Made by a program: the position numbers and the translations under genes. The notes under the pieces are model-generated. The model was not told the DNA's origin. It worked only from the letters and a program-made list of their open reading frames with translations, and made no database searches. A stretch of 64,000 nt of DNA, taken from an uncultured Bacteroides sp. (GTDB taxonomy: Bacteria; Bacteroidota; Bacteroidia; Bacteroidales; Bacteroidaceae). Shown piece by piece: positions 19,050 to 27,862 of this stretch. The stretch spans positions 12,602 through 76,601 of the forward strand of contig CAQOGY010000013.1 in NCBI GenBank assembly GCA_948847595.1, read 5' to 3'. The first letter of the stretch is position 1, and the number at the start of each line of letters is the position of its first letter.

Positions 19050-19736
19050 TCAAATAGCTTTCCAGAAGGACTGGAAGTCACGATACTTACCATAGCAAAC
19101 CAACTCATCCCCCTCTTCTACTTTCTCGTTCTCCGACAGTTCGTTTTTCACATGTAGTTCCGTCAGAGAGATACCCAGACTATTGGTTATCTTATCCGCC
19201 CGTTTCAGTCCTATGAGCTTCAAGTGAAATTCTTCATCCAAATTCAGTTCATTGACGAAGTATCCCACAAATTTCTTCGGCACAGTAAACTTCACGACAT
19301 AATATTCCGAATCAATGCGGAAGGCTTCCATATTCGTTCCAAAATCAAGTAGTTGCACCAAACTACGGGCTGCATCTTCTTCCGGTGTCAATATCCTCTC
19401 CAGGCTGAACGCTTCGAGCACGGATTTGTGCACTCCATCAATGGCACGGGCATAGATATGAGTCACCTTCTTCTGCTTTAGCAGAGCCACCACTCTCACG
19501 GACGCACCGAAATTCTCACCAATCGCGACAATGACCACGTCCACACTATTCAGCGGAAGTACCGATAAAGATTGTTCGTCCGTTGCGTCAATCACAAATG
19601 CAGTGGCAATCTTATCTTTGATACTGTCCACACGGCTTTCACTTATATCCGCGCCAATAATCTCGTGTCCCAGTGCTGATAATTCTTCGGCCAACACATG
19701 ACCGTAATTTCCTAAACCGATAATAATATACTTCAT
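19050..19736 (-). CDS. trkA: TrkA/KtrA-type potassium uptake regulatory subunit
   Basis: A 228-residue cytosolic protein with one N-terminal Rossmann RCK_N domain: GLGNYG nucleotide-binding loop at residues 7-12, acidic strand end GADISE, and VIVAIGENFGASV. A smaller RCK_C domain follows (about 135-228). The single-copy N+C arrangement is KtrA-like rather than the duplicated E. coli TrkA. It binds NAD(H) or ATP/ADP and gates the membrane subunit encoded immediately upstream; only 4 bp separate the genes, so translation is probably coupled. Unrelated to the flanking PULs. Confidence 0.9.
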   Translation of the reverse strand: MKYIIIGLGNYGHVLAEELSALGHEIIGADISESRVDSIKDKIATAFVIDATDEQSLSVLPLNSVDVVIVAIGENFGASVRVVALLKQKKVTHIYARAIDGVHKSVLEAFSLERILTPEEDAARSLVQLLDFGTNMEAFRIDSEYYVVKFTVPKKFVGYFVNELNLDEEFHLKLIGLKRADKITNSLGISLTELHVKNELSENEKVEEGDELVCYGKYRDFQSFWKAI

Positions 19737-19740
19737 ATCT

Positions 19741-21570
19741 TTAGTTTATGATTATGTTATCACTCGGATAACGGTATTTTGTATTCTTTTTCTGCTTCAC
19801 AATTCCGAGCATCAACGTAATCAAGCCTACACGCCCGATAAACATTAACAATGCCACTAATAACTTACTTGCATCACATAACACGGGAGTCAGGTTCAGA
19901 CTGGAACCTACCGTACTCAGCGCCGAAACACATTCGAAAGTCAACGCCATCAATGATGCCTGCGGTTCAAGGATGCTCAATATAAAGATAAAGAGGAATA
20001 GTACTCCCAATGACATGACTACCGTCGCATTGGAGCGTCGGATAGAATCGTGAGAGAGTTCTCTGCCGAATACTTCCACCCGTTCTGTTCCACGCAGTAC
20101 GGCCACAAGATTCAAGACGACTACCGCAAAAGCATTTACCTTGACACCACCGGCAGTAGACTGTGCCCCGCCACCAATCCACATCAACACCAGATAAACC
20201 AATAAAGTCTGTACACTCAAAGAAGCCAGGTCGACACTGCTAAAACCGGCTGTTCTGGGACAAGTAGCATTAAAGAAAGCCTGCGTCCATTTATCCGCTA
20301 CGGGCATTCCGGCAAAAGAAGCGTTCCATTCAAAAGCAGCAATCGCCAATGTACCGATAACCAGCAACAGGAAAGTCATTATCAGTACAATCTTCGTATT
20401 CAGATTATAAAGATGAAGCATTCTGTGCTTTTCCAGTTTGCGGGTACGTACAAATTTCCAAAAATGACGCAAATGATACAATACTATATCCTTGAAATTA
20501 ACAAGGATAGGAAAGCCGATACCGCCCAGAATAATCAGCAAGGAAACGGAAATAAACAGCCCGTTATGATTAGTCATCACCATTGAGTTTCCTAAATTTC
20601 CAGAAAGTGTGGAGAATCCTGCATTGCAAAAAGCGGAAATAGAATGGAAAGCAGAAAAAGCCAATTCATCTTCAAAGTTCATTCCAAGCGTACCGTGAAT
20701 ACTGAACCAGATAGAAATCATGCCGATACCTTCAATCACCAAGGTAAATCCCAGTATATATAATAAAGTGGACAACAACGAGCCTAATGAATTGGAACTG
20801 ACCATGTCACGGACAACCAACTGATTGTAAAGGGAAGTATTTCCCATAAAGAACATGGCAAAGAAACTGGTTAACGTCATTACTCCCAAACCACCAATCT
20901 GAATCAATAAGATGATGACAACAAGACCACCGGTAGTAAATGTAGTCGAGACGTCCACCGGAACCAATCCCGTGACACATACCGCACTCGTAGCCGTAAA
21001 TAAGGAATCCACCCAAGTGATGCCATTCACCGTACATCGCGGCAACATCAACAACCCTGTACCAATCAGGATAATAGCGAGAAAACTGACCGCCAGTATC
21101 AAAGACGGATTGGTGCGGCGCCCCAACAGTCGTACCAGTCCGTTGGACAGGTTCAACAAAGAGAAAATCAGCAGTAATACCAAATGATAAAACTTGCCAT
21201 GCAGAAATTCCCAAAGTTGTAAAATAGCCCCTTCTTCTTCAGGCCGATGGAAAATGACCGGTATCAAAGTGAGATATAGCAAGACGCTCAAGATCCATGC
21301 CAGTCGCCGGTATTGCTTTTTCGTACTTCTATATTCCAATAAAATATGTAAGGTGACATCAATCAGGAAAATAATCCATACCGCTTTATACAACGTCTGT
21401 ATTTTTGCCACTTCATCTACCGATAAGGGGAAGCCATGTTCATAAATCACTCCGATAATAAGTGTAAGAGACGCTAAATAAGTTAGTGCTTCCAACAATC
21501 CCAATACAATGCGTATATAGGGTTTTAGTAGTTTATTCTGATACAATAAAAACTTATGATAAATCTTCAT
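19741..21570 (-). CDS. trkH: TrkH/KtrB-family potassium uptake membrane subunit
   Basis: A polytopic membrane protein of about 609 residues. The frame opens at a TTG (21597), but the ATG at 21570 gives the expected cytosolic start and is preferred. Four pore-loop repeats are visible, each with the selectivity-filter glycine: SAVCVTGLVPVD, SAFCNAGFSTL, TCPRTAGFSSVD and SALSTVGSSLN. An extra N-terminal hydrophobic block of about four segments precedes the first pore repeat, as in the long Bacteroidetes versions. It transports K+ with the TrkA subunit. It is transcribed divergently from the tryptophan synthase gene. Confidence 0.92.
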   Translation of the reverse strand: MKIYHKFLLYQNKLLKPYIRIVLGLLEALTYLASLTLIIGVIYEHGFPLSVDEVAKIQTLYKAVWIIFLIDVTLHILLEYRSTKKQYRRLAWILSVLLYLTLIPVIFHRPEEEGAILQLWEFLHGKFYHLVLLLIFSLLNLSNGLVRLLGRRTNPSLILAVSFLAIILIGTGLLMLPRCTVNGITWVDSLFTATSAVCVTGLVPVDVSTTFTTGGLVVIILLIQIGGLGVMTLTSFFAMFFMGNTSLYNQLVVRDMVSSNSLGSLLSTLLYILGFTLVIEGIGMISIWFSIHGTLGMNFEDELAFSAFHSISAFCNAGFSTLSGNLGNSMVMTNHNGLFISVSLLIILGGIGFPILVNFKDIVLYHLRHFWKFVRTRKLEKHRMLHLYNLNTKIVLIMTFLLLVIGTLAIAAFEWNASFAGMPVADKWTQAFFNATCPRTAGFSSVDLASLSVQTLLVYLVLMWIGGGAQSTAGGVKVNAFAVVVLNLVAVLRGTERVEVFGRELSHDSIRRSNATVVMSLGVLFLFIFILSILEPQASLMALTFECVSALSTVGSSLNLTPVLCDASKLLVALLMFIGRVGLITLMLGIVKQKKNTKYRYPSDNIIIN

Positions 21571-21666
21571 ATCATCTTTTTTAACAGGGTCGTGCAAACT
21601 TAACTAAAATAACAATCAAATGCGATTCTTTGTTGACAAAATTATCCGAATATTAAAAAAATTGTC

Positions 21667-21674
21667 TACTTTTG
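21667..21674 (+). promoter_or_regulatory. -7 promoter element for trpB2
   Basis: TACTTTTG fits the TAnnTTTG consensus and lies 30 bp before the ATG at 21705. A TTTG further upstream is 34 bp away, too far for a standard -33 box. Confidence 0.5.
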
Positions 21675-21704
21675 GCAGCAGAAAACTAAAAACCACAATA
21701 TATT

Positions 21705-23075
21705 ATGAGTGACAAAAGAAAACGGTATATCCTACCGGAAGAAGAAATTCCACACTACTGGTACAACATTCAGGCCGATATGGTCAACAAACCGATGCCG
21801 CCGTTGCATCCGGGAACCAAACAACCGCTGAAAGCGGAAGACCTGTTTCCTATCTTCGCGGAAGAACTATCCCGCCAGGAACTGAACCAGACTGACGCAT
21901 GGATTGAAATACCGGAAGAAGTTCGCGAAATGTATAAATATTACCGCAGTACTCCGTTGGTACGTGCCTACGGACTGGAAAAAGCACTCGGTACTCCGGC
22001 GCATATTTATTTCAAGAATGAAAGTGTGAGTCCTATCGGTTCTCATAAGCTGAATTCAGCTTTGGCACAGGCTTATTACTGCAAGCAGGAAGGTGTAACC
22101 AATATCACTACTGAAACCGGTGCCGGACAATGGGGAGCGGCCCTTTCTTACGCAGCAAAAGTATTCGGTCTGGAAGCTGCCGTTTATCAGGTAAAAATCA
22201 GCTATGAGCAGAAACCTTACCGCCGTAGCATCATGCAGACCTTCGGAGCACAGGTCACTCCTTCTCCATCCATGTCTACCCGTGCCGGTAAAGATATTCT
22301 GACCAAGCACCCCACTTATCAAGGTTCACTGGGTACAGCTATCTCGGAAGCTATCGAACTGGCACAAATGACTCCCAACTGTAAATACACACTCGGCTCG
22401 GTACTTAGCCACGTGACTCTGCACCAGACAATTATCGGCTTGGAAGCTGAAAAGCAAATGGAAATGGCCGGTGAATATCCGGATGTAGTTATCGGATGTT
22501 TCGGTGGTGGTTCCAACTTCGGTGGCATCTCCTTCCCTTTCATGCGTCATAATATACTGGAAGGAAAGAAAACCCGCTTCGTTGCTGCCGAACCTGCTTC
22601 TTGTCCGAAACTGACACGCGGTAAATTCCAATATGATTTCGGTGACGAAGCAGGATATACTCCGTTGTTGCCTATGTTTACATTAGGACACAACTTTGCC
22701 CCGGCTCACATCCATGCCGGCGGACTTCGCTATCATGGTGCCGGTGTTATCGTTTCCCAGTTGCTCAAAGACAACCTGATGGAAGCGGTAGATATACAGC
22801 AATTGGAATCTTTCGAAGCCGGTTGCCTGTTTGCACAGTCTGAAGGTATTATTCCGGCTCCCGAATCCAGCCACGCTATTGCGGCAGCTATCCGCGAAGC
22901 AAACAAATGCAAAGAGACAGGAGAAGAAAAAGTTATCCTGTTCAACCTGTCCGGCCATGGTTTGATTGATATGGCTTCTTACGATAAATACCTGGCGGGT
23001 GACTTGGTCAACTATTCATTGACAGATGAAGATATTCAAAAGAATTTGGATGAGATAGGCGACTTGGCCAAATAA
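21705..23075 (+). CDS. trpB: TrpB2-type tryptophan synthase beta chain
   Basis: A 456-residue PLP enzyme. The N-terminus with LPEEEIPHYWYNIQAD and PPLHPGTKQP is characteristic of the longer TrpB2 subfamily. Further features are STPLVRA, the PLP Schiff-base lysine in GSHKLN (Lys115), TETGAGQWG, the glycine-rich phosphate loop GCFGGGSNFGG, and the C-terminal NLSGHG. It condenses indole with serine to give tryptophan. TrpB2 proteins often stand apart from the trp operon, as here: no trpA or other trp gene is adjacent. It is followed by a strong terminator, so it is a single-gene unit unrelated to the PULs. Confidence 0.93.
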   Translation: MSDKRKRYILPEEEIPHYWYNIQADMVNKPMPPLHPGTKQPLKAEDLFPIFAEELSRQELNQTDAWIEIPEEVREMYKYYRSTPLVRAYGLEKALGTPAHIYFKNESVSPIGSHKLNSALAQAYYCKQEGVTNITTETGAGQWGAALSYAAKVFGLEAAVYQVKISYEQKPYRRSIMQTFGAQVTPSPSMSTRAGKDILTKHPTYQGSLGTAISEAIELAQMTPNCKYTLGSVLSHVTLHQTIIGLEAEKQMEMAGEYPDVVIGCFGGGSNFGGISFPFMRHNILEGKKTRFVAAEPASCPKLTRGKFQYDFGDEAGYTPLLPMFTLGHNFAPAHIHAGGLRYHGAGVIVSQLLKDNLMEAVDIQQLESFEAGCLFAQSEGIIPAPESSHAIAAAIREANKCKETGEEKVILFNLSGHGLIDMASYDKYLAGDLVNYSLTDEDIQKNLDEIGDLAK

Positions 23076-23109
23076 TCCTCCCGATTTCGAAATCAAACTA
23101 TACAAGAGA

Positions 23110-23138
23110 GCCCGGAAGCAGTTCCGGGCTTATTTTTT
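23110..23138 (+). terminator. Terminator of trpB2
   Basis: A perfect 8-bp GC-rich stem (23110-23117 with 23122-23129) and tetraloop are followed by TTATTTTTT. It is a classic intrinsic terminator that separates trpB2 from the regulator gene. Confidence 0.9.
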
Positions 23139-23173
23139 CCATACCTCATAATACTGTATAGAAAAGATTTTAT

Positions 23174-23181
23174 TATCTTTG
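23174..23181 (+). promoter_or_regulatory. -7 promoter element for hybrid two-component regulator
   Basis: TATCTTTG matches TAnnTTTG and lies 28 bp before the ATG at 23210. No TTTG is found at the -33 position. It gives the regulator its own promoter, distinct from the PUL it controls. Confidence 0.5.
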
Positions 23182-23209
23182 ATGCCGTTATTAATCTTAT
23201 GACCTAATA

Positions 23210-26200
23210 ATGAGCTATCTAAAATATATAATAACCAGTCTGTTCTTTCTATGCATAGGAACGAATTCCGCTTTTTCCGAGATTCCGGAACAAATTAACT
23301 TCTCCTATATTTCCATCAATGAAGGATTGTCGCAAAGTACCGTATTCGCCATTGATCAGGACAAGCGTGGCAATATGTGGTTTGCCACCTACGATGGAGT
23401 GAACAAATATGACGGATATGCATTTACGGTTTACCAGCATAATGAAGACGATCCTAACAGTATCGCCAATGACATCTCACGAATCGTAAAGACAGATAGT
23501 CAGGGACGGGTCTGGATAGGTACGCGGGATGGATTGTCATGGTATGATGAAGAAAAAGACCAATTCAAAAACTTTTTCTACGAGAAGAAAGGCAAGCGAC
23601 AACAGATTAATGGTATCGCTGAAATATCACCGGAACAGTTGCTTATAAGTACACAGGAAGGTCTGATTATGTTCGACATAAAAGAATCCAAATTTGTGGA
23701 GGATTCTTTTAGTACGGCCATGCATAAGATTATAGCTACCGCCCTTTACAGACATGGCGATGTAATCTATATCGGTACAATGGAGAACGGGCTTTATAGC
23801 TACTCCATCCCCCAAAAGAGCCTGGAAAAGGTAACTCCTATATTGGATACTAAACGAATCCAGTCTATTCTGCAACAATCCCCTACCCGTATATGGATAG
23901 CTACCGAAGGAGCCGGCCTGCTTCTGCTCAACCCGAAAACTAAAGAAGTCAAGACCTATCTCCATTCTTCTTCCAATCCTAAAAGTATCAGTTCCAATTA
24001 TATCCGCTCTTTGGCACTGGACTCGCAAAATCGTTTGTGGATAGGCACATTCAATGATTTGAATATTTATCGCGAGGCAAGTGATTCGTTTATTTCATAT
24101 AGTAGCAGCCCGGTAGAGAGAGGCAGCCTGTCGCAACGTTCGGTACGTAGTATCTTTATGGATTCCCAAGGAGGTATGTGGCTCGGGACTTACTTCGGCG
24201 GACTGAACTATTATCATCCCATCCGGAACCGATTCAAGAATATTCAACGCATTCCTTATAAGAACTCATTAAGTGACAATGTGGTAAGTTGCATTGTAGA
24301 AGACAAGGACAAGAACCTGTGGATAGGAACAAATGACGGTGGTCTGAATCTATACAACACTAAAACGCAGCAGTTTACACATTATGCGTTACAGGAAAAT
24401 GAACGGGAAATAGGAATCGGCTCCAATAACATCAAGGCGGTGTATGTAGACGAGCGGAAATCACTTGTTTACATAGGTACGCATGCCGGCGGATTGTCTG
24501 TCCTCCACCGCAACAGTGGACGAATGGAAAGTTTCAACCAAATTAACAGCCAACTGGTTAATGAGAACGTATATGCCATTCTTCCCGACGAAGGGGGTAA
24601 TCTCCTCTTAGGAACACTGAGCGCTTTAGTCAGTTTCAATCCTGAAAAACAAAGTTTTACTACCATAGATAAAGAAAAAGATGGTACTCCATTCACTTCA
24701 CAGCAAATCACGACTTTATTCAGAGACTCACGCAAACGGCTCTGGATTGGTGGTGAAGAAGGGGTATCAGTCTTTCAACAACAAGGACTGGATATACAAA
24801 GAGCCTCTATCCTTCCCGCGTCTCCTGTCACCAAGATGTTTACCAACTGTATTTATGAAGCGAATAACGGTATTGTTTGGGTAGGTACACGCGAAGGAGT
24901 TTATTGCTTTAATGAGAAAGAAAAGAAAATCAAAAGATATACTACTGCCAATGGTTTGCCTAATAATGTAGTCTATGGTATTCTGGAAGATACTTTCGGA
25001 CGACTTTGGCTGAGTACGAACCGGGGAATTTCCTGCTTTAACCCGGAAACTGAAAAGTTCCGTAACTTTACGGAATCAGATGGTTTGCAAAGCAATCAGT
25101 TTAATACTTCCTCGTACTGCCGCACTTCCAGTGGACAAATGTACTTCGGCGGTATCAACGGTATCACGACTTTCCGACCGGAATTACTACTTGACAATCC
25201 TTATACTCCGCCAGTAGTGATAACCAAGCTGCAACTGTTCAACAGAACCGTTCGTCCGGATGACGAGACCGGTATTTTGACCAAAAATATCAATGAAACG
25301 GAAAGCATCACTCTGAAATCATGGCAAACCGCTTTTACTATCGAGTTCGTTGTATCCAACTATATTTCAGGACAACACAATACGTTTGCTTACAAACTGG
25401 AAGGATATGATAAGGAATGGTATTATCTGACAGACAAACGCTCTGTCTCCTACTCCAACCTACCACAAGGAACGTATCATTTCTTAGTAAAAGCCGCCAA
25501 TAGTGACGGGAAATGGAACATGACTCCTACCGCCCTCGAAATCATCGTTCTTCCCATATGGTACAAAACTTGGTGGGCTATACTTCTTTTCCTCGCTACC
25601 TTCATCGGCTTTATCACTTTTGTTTTCCGTTTCTTCTGGATGCGTAAAAGCATGGAAGCGGAACTGGAAATAGAACGCAGGGACAAAGAGCATCAGGAAG
25701 AAATCAACCAGATGAAGATGCGCTTCTTTATCAATATTTCTCATGAGTTGCGTACTCCACTGACTCTCATCTTAGCTCCTTTACAGGAAATCATCAATAA
25801 GATAAGCGACCGCTGGACACGCAATCAACTGGAATATATCCAACGAAATGCCAATCGTCTGTTGCATCTTGTCAATCAGTTGATGGATTACCGCCGTGCC
25901 GAGCTTGGAGTATTCGAATTGAAAGTCAAGAAAGAAAATGCCCATCAATTGATACAGGACAATTTCCTGTTCTATGACAAGCTGGCACGTCACAAGAAGA
26001 TAACCTATACTCTCCATTCCGAACTGGAAGACAAAGAGGTACTTTTCGATCCTAATTATCTGGAACTGATTGTCAACAACCTGCTTTCAAATGCTTTCAA
26101 ATATACGGAAAGCGGGCAAAGCATCACTGTAACCCTGAAAGAGGAAAATAATTGGCTGGTACTGCAAGTCAGTGATACAGGTATCGGTATTCCCATCAAC

Positions 26201-27271
26201 AAGCAGGGGAAGATATTCGAACGGTTTTATCAGGTTGAAAGCGAGCATGTGGGAAGTGGTATCGGTCTTTCATTGGTACAACGTCTGGTAGAATTACATC
26301 ACGGCCGCATTGAACTGGATAGCGAAGAGGGTAAAGGCAGCACGTTCTCTGTATATCTTCCGCAGGATATAAATACCTACAAGCCATCTGAATTAGCTTC
26401 CAATGATAGCAAGAATGAAGAAGAACAGGTATATTCCACTAATTCCAAAGAGATGTATTTCATTGATACGGAAAAAGTGGAAAATGAAGCTATAGAATCA
26501 GGTGACAAGAAACGGGGAACAATTCTTATCGTAGAAGACAATAATGAAATCCGACATTACCTCAGCAGCGGACTTTCCGAGCTGTTTAATACACTGGAAG
26601 CCGGAAACGGTGAGGAAGCTCTGGAGAAACTGAAAGATAATGAAGTCGATATTGTTGTGACGGATGTTATGATGCCCGTAATGGATGGTATCAAACTATG
26701 TAAGAACGTGAAGCAGAATATCCGTACCTGTCATATTCCGGTTATTATCCTGTCAGCCAAAAGCGAAATCAAGGATCAGATGGAAGGTCTGCAAATGGGC
26801 GCGGATGATTATATCCCCAAACCATTCTCTCTTGCCATACTGACTACGAAGATTCAGAACATGATGCGTACCCGCAGACGTATGCTCGAGCGTTACTCCA
26901 AATCGTTGGAAGTGGAACCGGAGAAGATTACGTTCAACGCTATGGATGAAGCGCTGCTGAAACGTGCCGTGGCTATTGTAGAAAAGAATATGGACAATAT
27001 AGAATTCTCTACCGACGAGTTTGCCAGAGAAATGAATATGAGCCGTTCCAATCTACACCTGAAGTTAAAAGCCATCACAGGTGAGTCTACTATCGACTTT
27101 ATACGTAAGATTCGCTTTAATGAGGCTGCCAAATTACTGAAGGACGGACGTTATACAGTAGCGGAAGTAAGTACGATGGTAGGATTCAATACGCCGTCTT
27201 ACTTCGCTACAAGTTTCAAGAAGTATTTCGGATGCCTGCCTACGGAATATATCAAGAAGGCTAAAGGATAA
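23210..27271 (+). CDS. Hybrid two-component system sensor/regulator (HTCS) of the heparin/HS PUL
   Basis: A 1353-residue one-protein signalling system. Domain order: signal peptide (1-23); periplasmic double beta-propeller of Reg_prop repeats (about 30-690; recurring LWIGT, VWVGTREGV and MWFATYDG); Y_Y_Y domain (about 720-785); transmembrane helix (about 788-810); HisKA with phospho-His845 in NISHELRTP; HATPase (N-box NNLLSNAFKYT near 956, DTGIGIP, GSGIGLSLV); receiver domain with phospho-Asp1152 in VTDVMMPVMDG; and AraC-type helix-turn-helix (about 1250-1353). It senses a PUL-derived oligosaccharide in the periplasm and activates the adjacent genes. Position and neighbours point to a heparin/HS-derived ligand, as for its apparent counterpart BT4663 (recollection). 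Confidence 0.95.
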   Translation: MSYLKYIITSLFFLCIGTNSAFSEIPEQINFSYISINEGLSQSTVFAIDQDKRGNMWFATYDGVNKYDGYAFTVYQHNEDDPNSIANDISRIVKTDSQGRVWIGTRDGLSWYDEEKDQFKNFFYEKKGKRQQINGIAEISPEQLLISTQEGLIMFDIKESKFVEDSFSTAMHKIIATALYRHGDVIYIGTMENGLYSYSIPQKSLEKVTPILDTKRIQSILQQSPTRIWIATEGAGLLLLNPKTKEVKTYLHSSSNPKSISSNYIRSLALDSQNRLWIGTFNDLNIYREASDSFISYSSSPVERGSLSQRSVRSIFMDSQGGMWLGTYFGGLNYYHPIRNRFKNIQRIPYKNSLSDNVVSCIVEDKDKNLWIGTNDGGLNLYNTKTQQFTHYALQENEREIGIGSNNIKAVYVDERKSLVYIGTHAGGLSVLHRNSGRMESFNQINSQLVNENVYAILPDEGGNLLLGTLSALVSFNPEKQSFTTIDKEKDGTPFTSQQITTLFRDSRKRLWIGGEEGVSVFQQQGLDIQRASILPASPVTKMFTNCIYEANNGIVWVGTREGVYCFNEKEKKIKRYTTANGLPNNVVYGILEDTFGRLWLSTNRGISCFNPETEKFRNFTESDGLQSNQFNTSSYCRTSSGQMYFGGINGITTFRPELLLDNPYTPPVVITKLQLFNRTVRPDDETGILTKNINETESITLKSWQTAFTIEFVVSNYISGQHNTFAYKLEGYDKEWYYLTDKRSVSYSNLPQGTYHFLVKAANSDGKWNMTPTALEIIVLPIWYKTWWAILLFLATFIGFITFVFRFFWMRKSMEAELEIERRDKEHQEEINQMKMRFFINISHELRTPLTLILAPLQEIINKISDRWTRNQLEYIQRNANRLLHLVNQLMDYRRAELGVFELKVKKENAHQLIQDNFLFYDKLARHKKITYTLHSELEDKEVLFDPNYLELIVNNLLSNAFKYTESGQSITVTLKEENNWLVLQVSDTGIGIPINKQGKIFERFYQVESEHVGSGIGLSLVQRLVELHHGRIELDSEEGKGSTFSVYLPQDINTYKPSELASNDSKNEEEQVYSTNSKEMYFIDTEKVENEAIESGDKKRGTILIVEDNNEIRHYLSSGLSELFNTLEAGNGEEALEKLKDNEVDIVVTDVMMPVMDGIKLCKNVKQNIRTCHIPVIILSAKSEIKDQMEGLQMGADDYIPKPFSLAILTTKIQNMMRTRRRMLERYSKSLEVEPEKITFNAMDEALLKRAVAIVEKNMDNIEFSTDEFAREMNMSRSNLHLKLKAITGESTIDFIRKIRFNEAAKLLKDGRYTVAEVSTMVGFNTPSYFATSFKKYFGCLPTEYIKKAKG

Positions 27272-27294
27272 TTCCAAGAACTAATAATTCCATT

Positions 27295-27356
27295 CTCTGT
27301 GACATTTTTGTATTTATTCTAAGTTTTATAAGGGGAAATACAAAAATGTCGCAGAG
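27295..27356. repeat. Inverted repeat downstream of the HTCS gene
   Basis: Two 21-bp arms (27295-27315 and 27336-27356) are inverted complements with a single mismatch around a 20-nt loop. No U-run follows on either strand, so it is not a standard terminator. It may act in mRNA 3'-end processing or stability of the HTCS transcript. Confidence 0.6.
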
Positions 27357-27523
27357 TTCATAATCAACACTTTAAGACTAAAAACAGTACTAAATCAAGA
27401 TTAGTTTACAAAAAACAATAGGATGATTTTGCTTTTTTCTGACGAAAAACTGCACTTTTATCATAATATCCTATTTGTCAACATATTACCTACAATTACC
27501 GTCTATTTTTTACCATTAGTGAA

Positions 27524-27603
27524 TTGCAGTTGTGCAATCACCAAGTTGCACTTGTCCTTCCGAGTAGATATACAAGTGCAACTCATGAGTTACTCAACTG
27601 CAA
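27524..27603. promoter_or_regulatory. Nested palindrome upstream of the first PUL unit
   Basis: Perfect outer arms TTGCAGTTG (27524-27532) and CAACTGCAA (27595-27603) enclose perfect inner arms AGTTGCACTTGT (27544-27555) and ACAAGTGCAACT (27572-27583) around a 16-nt centre. Aligned as a whole, the two 32-nt halves agree at both ends and diverge in the middle. It sits about 190 bp upstream of the -7 box of the first structural unit, in a 591-bp gene-free gap between the regulator and the first PL12 gene. A regulator-binding site or a transcribed hairpin is possible. The rest of the gap shows nothing recognisable except the -7 box. Confidence 0.5.
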
Positions 27604-27793
27604 CAGATTAACTCTATTAGGAGAAATCACTAAAAGGATAGCATGATTTGTACAATTCAATTAGATGAAGTCATTAAAACTTCCGCATAATTTGGAGAAA
27701 GAATACAGTCCTTTATACATATCAAACAGTATCATTACACAAATTTGATATACTATTCGATAAAACTATTAACAACAAGGCTACTTTCTCCCA

Positions 27794-27801
27794 TATATTT
27801 G
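27794..27801 (+). promoter_or_regulatory. -7 promoter element, first heparin PUL unit
   Basis: TATATTTG matches TAnnTTTG, 61 bp before the ATG at 27863. There is no TTTG at -33, which is consistent with a promoter that depends on activation by the HTCS. A direct repeat ACTATT (27752 and 27765) lies just upstream. Confidence 0.5.
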
Positions 27802-27862
27802 CATAGAGTTAGTAACCATCTCAAATATAAAATCAAAATCCATCCAAACTAAAGTTTATACT

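Noticed and set aside
27423..27611. A 62-residue plus-strand open frame in the gap before the PUL
   Set aside because: It runs straight through the nested palindrome, has no recognisable features and looks accidental.
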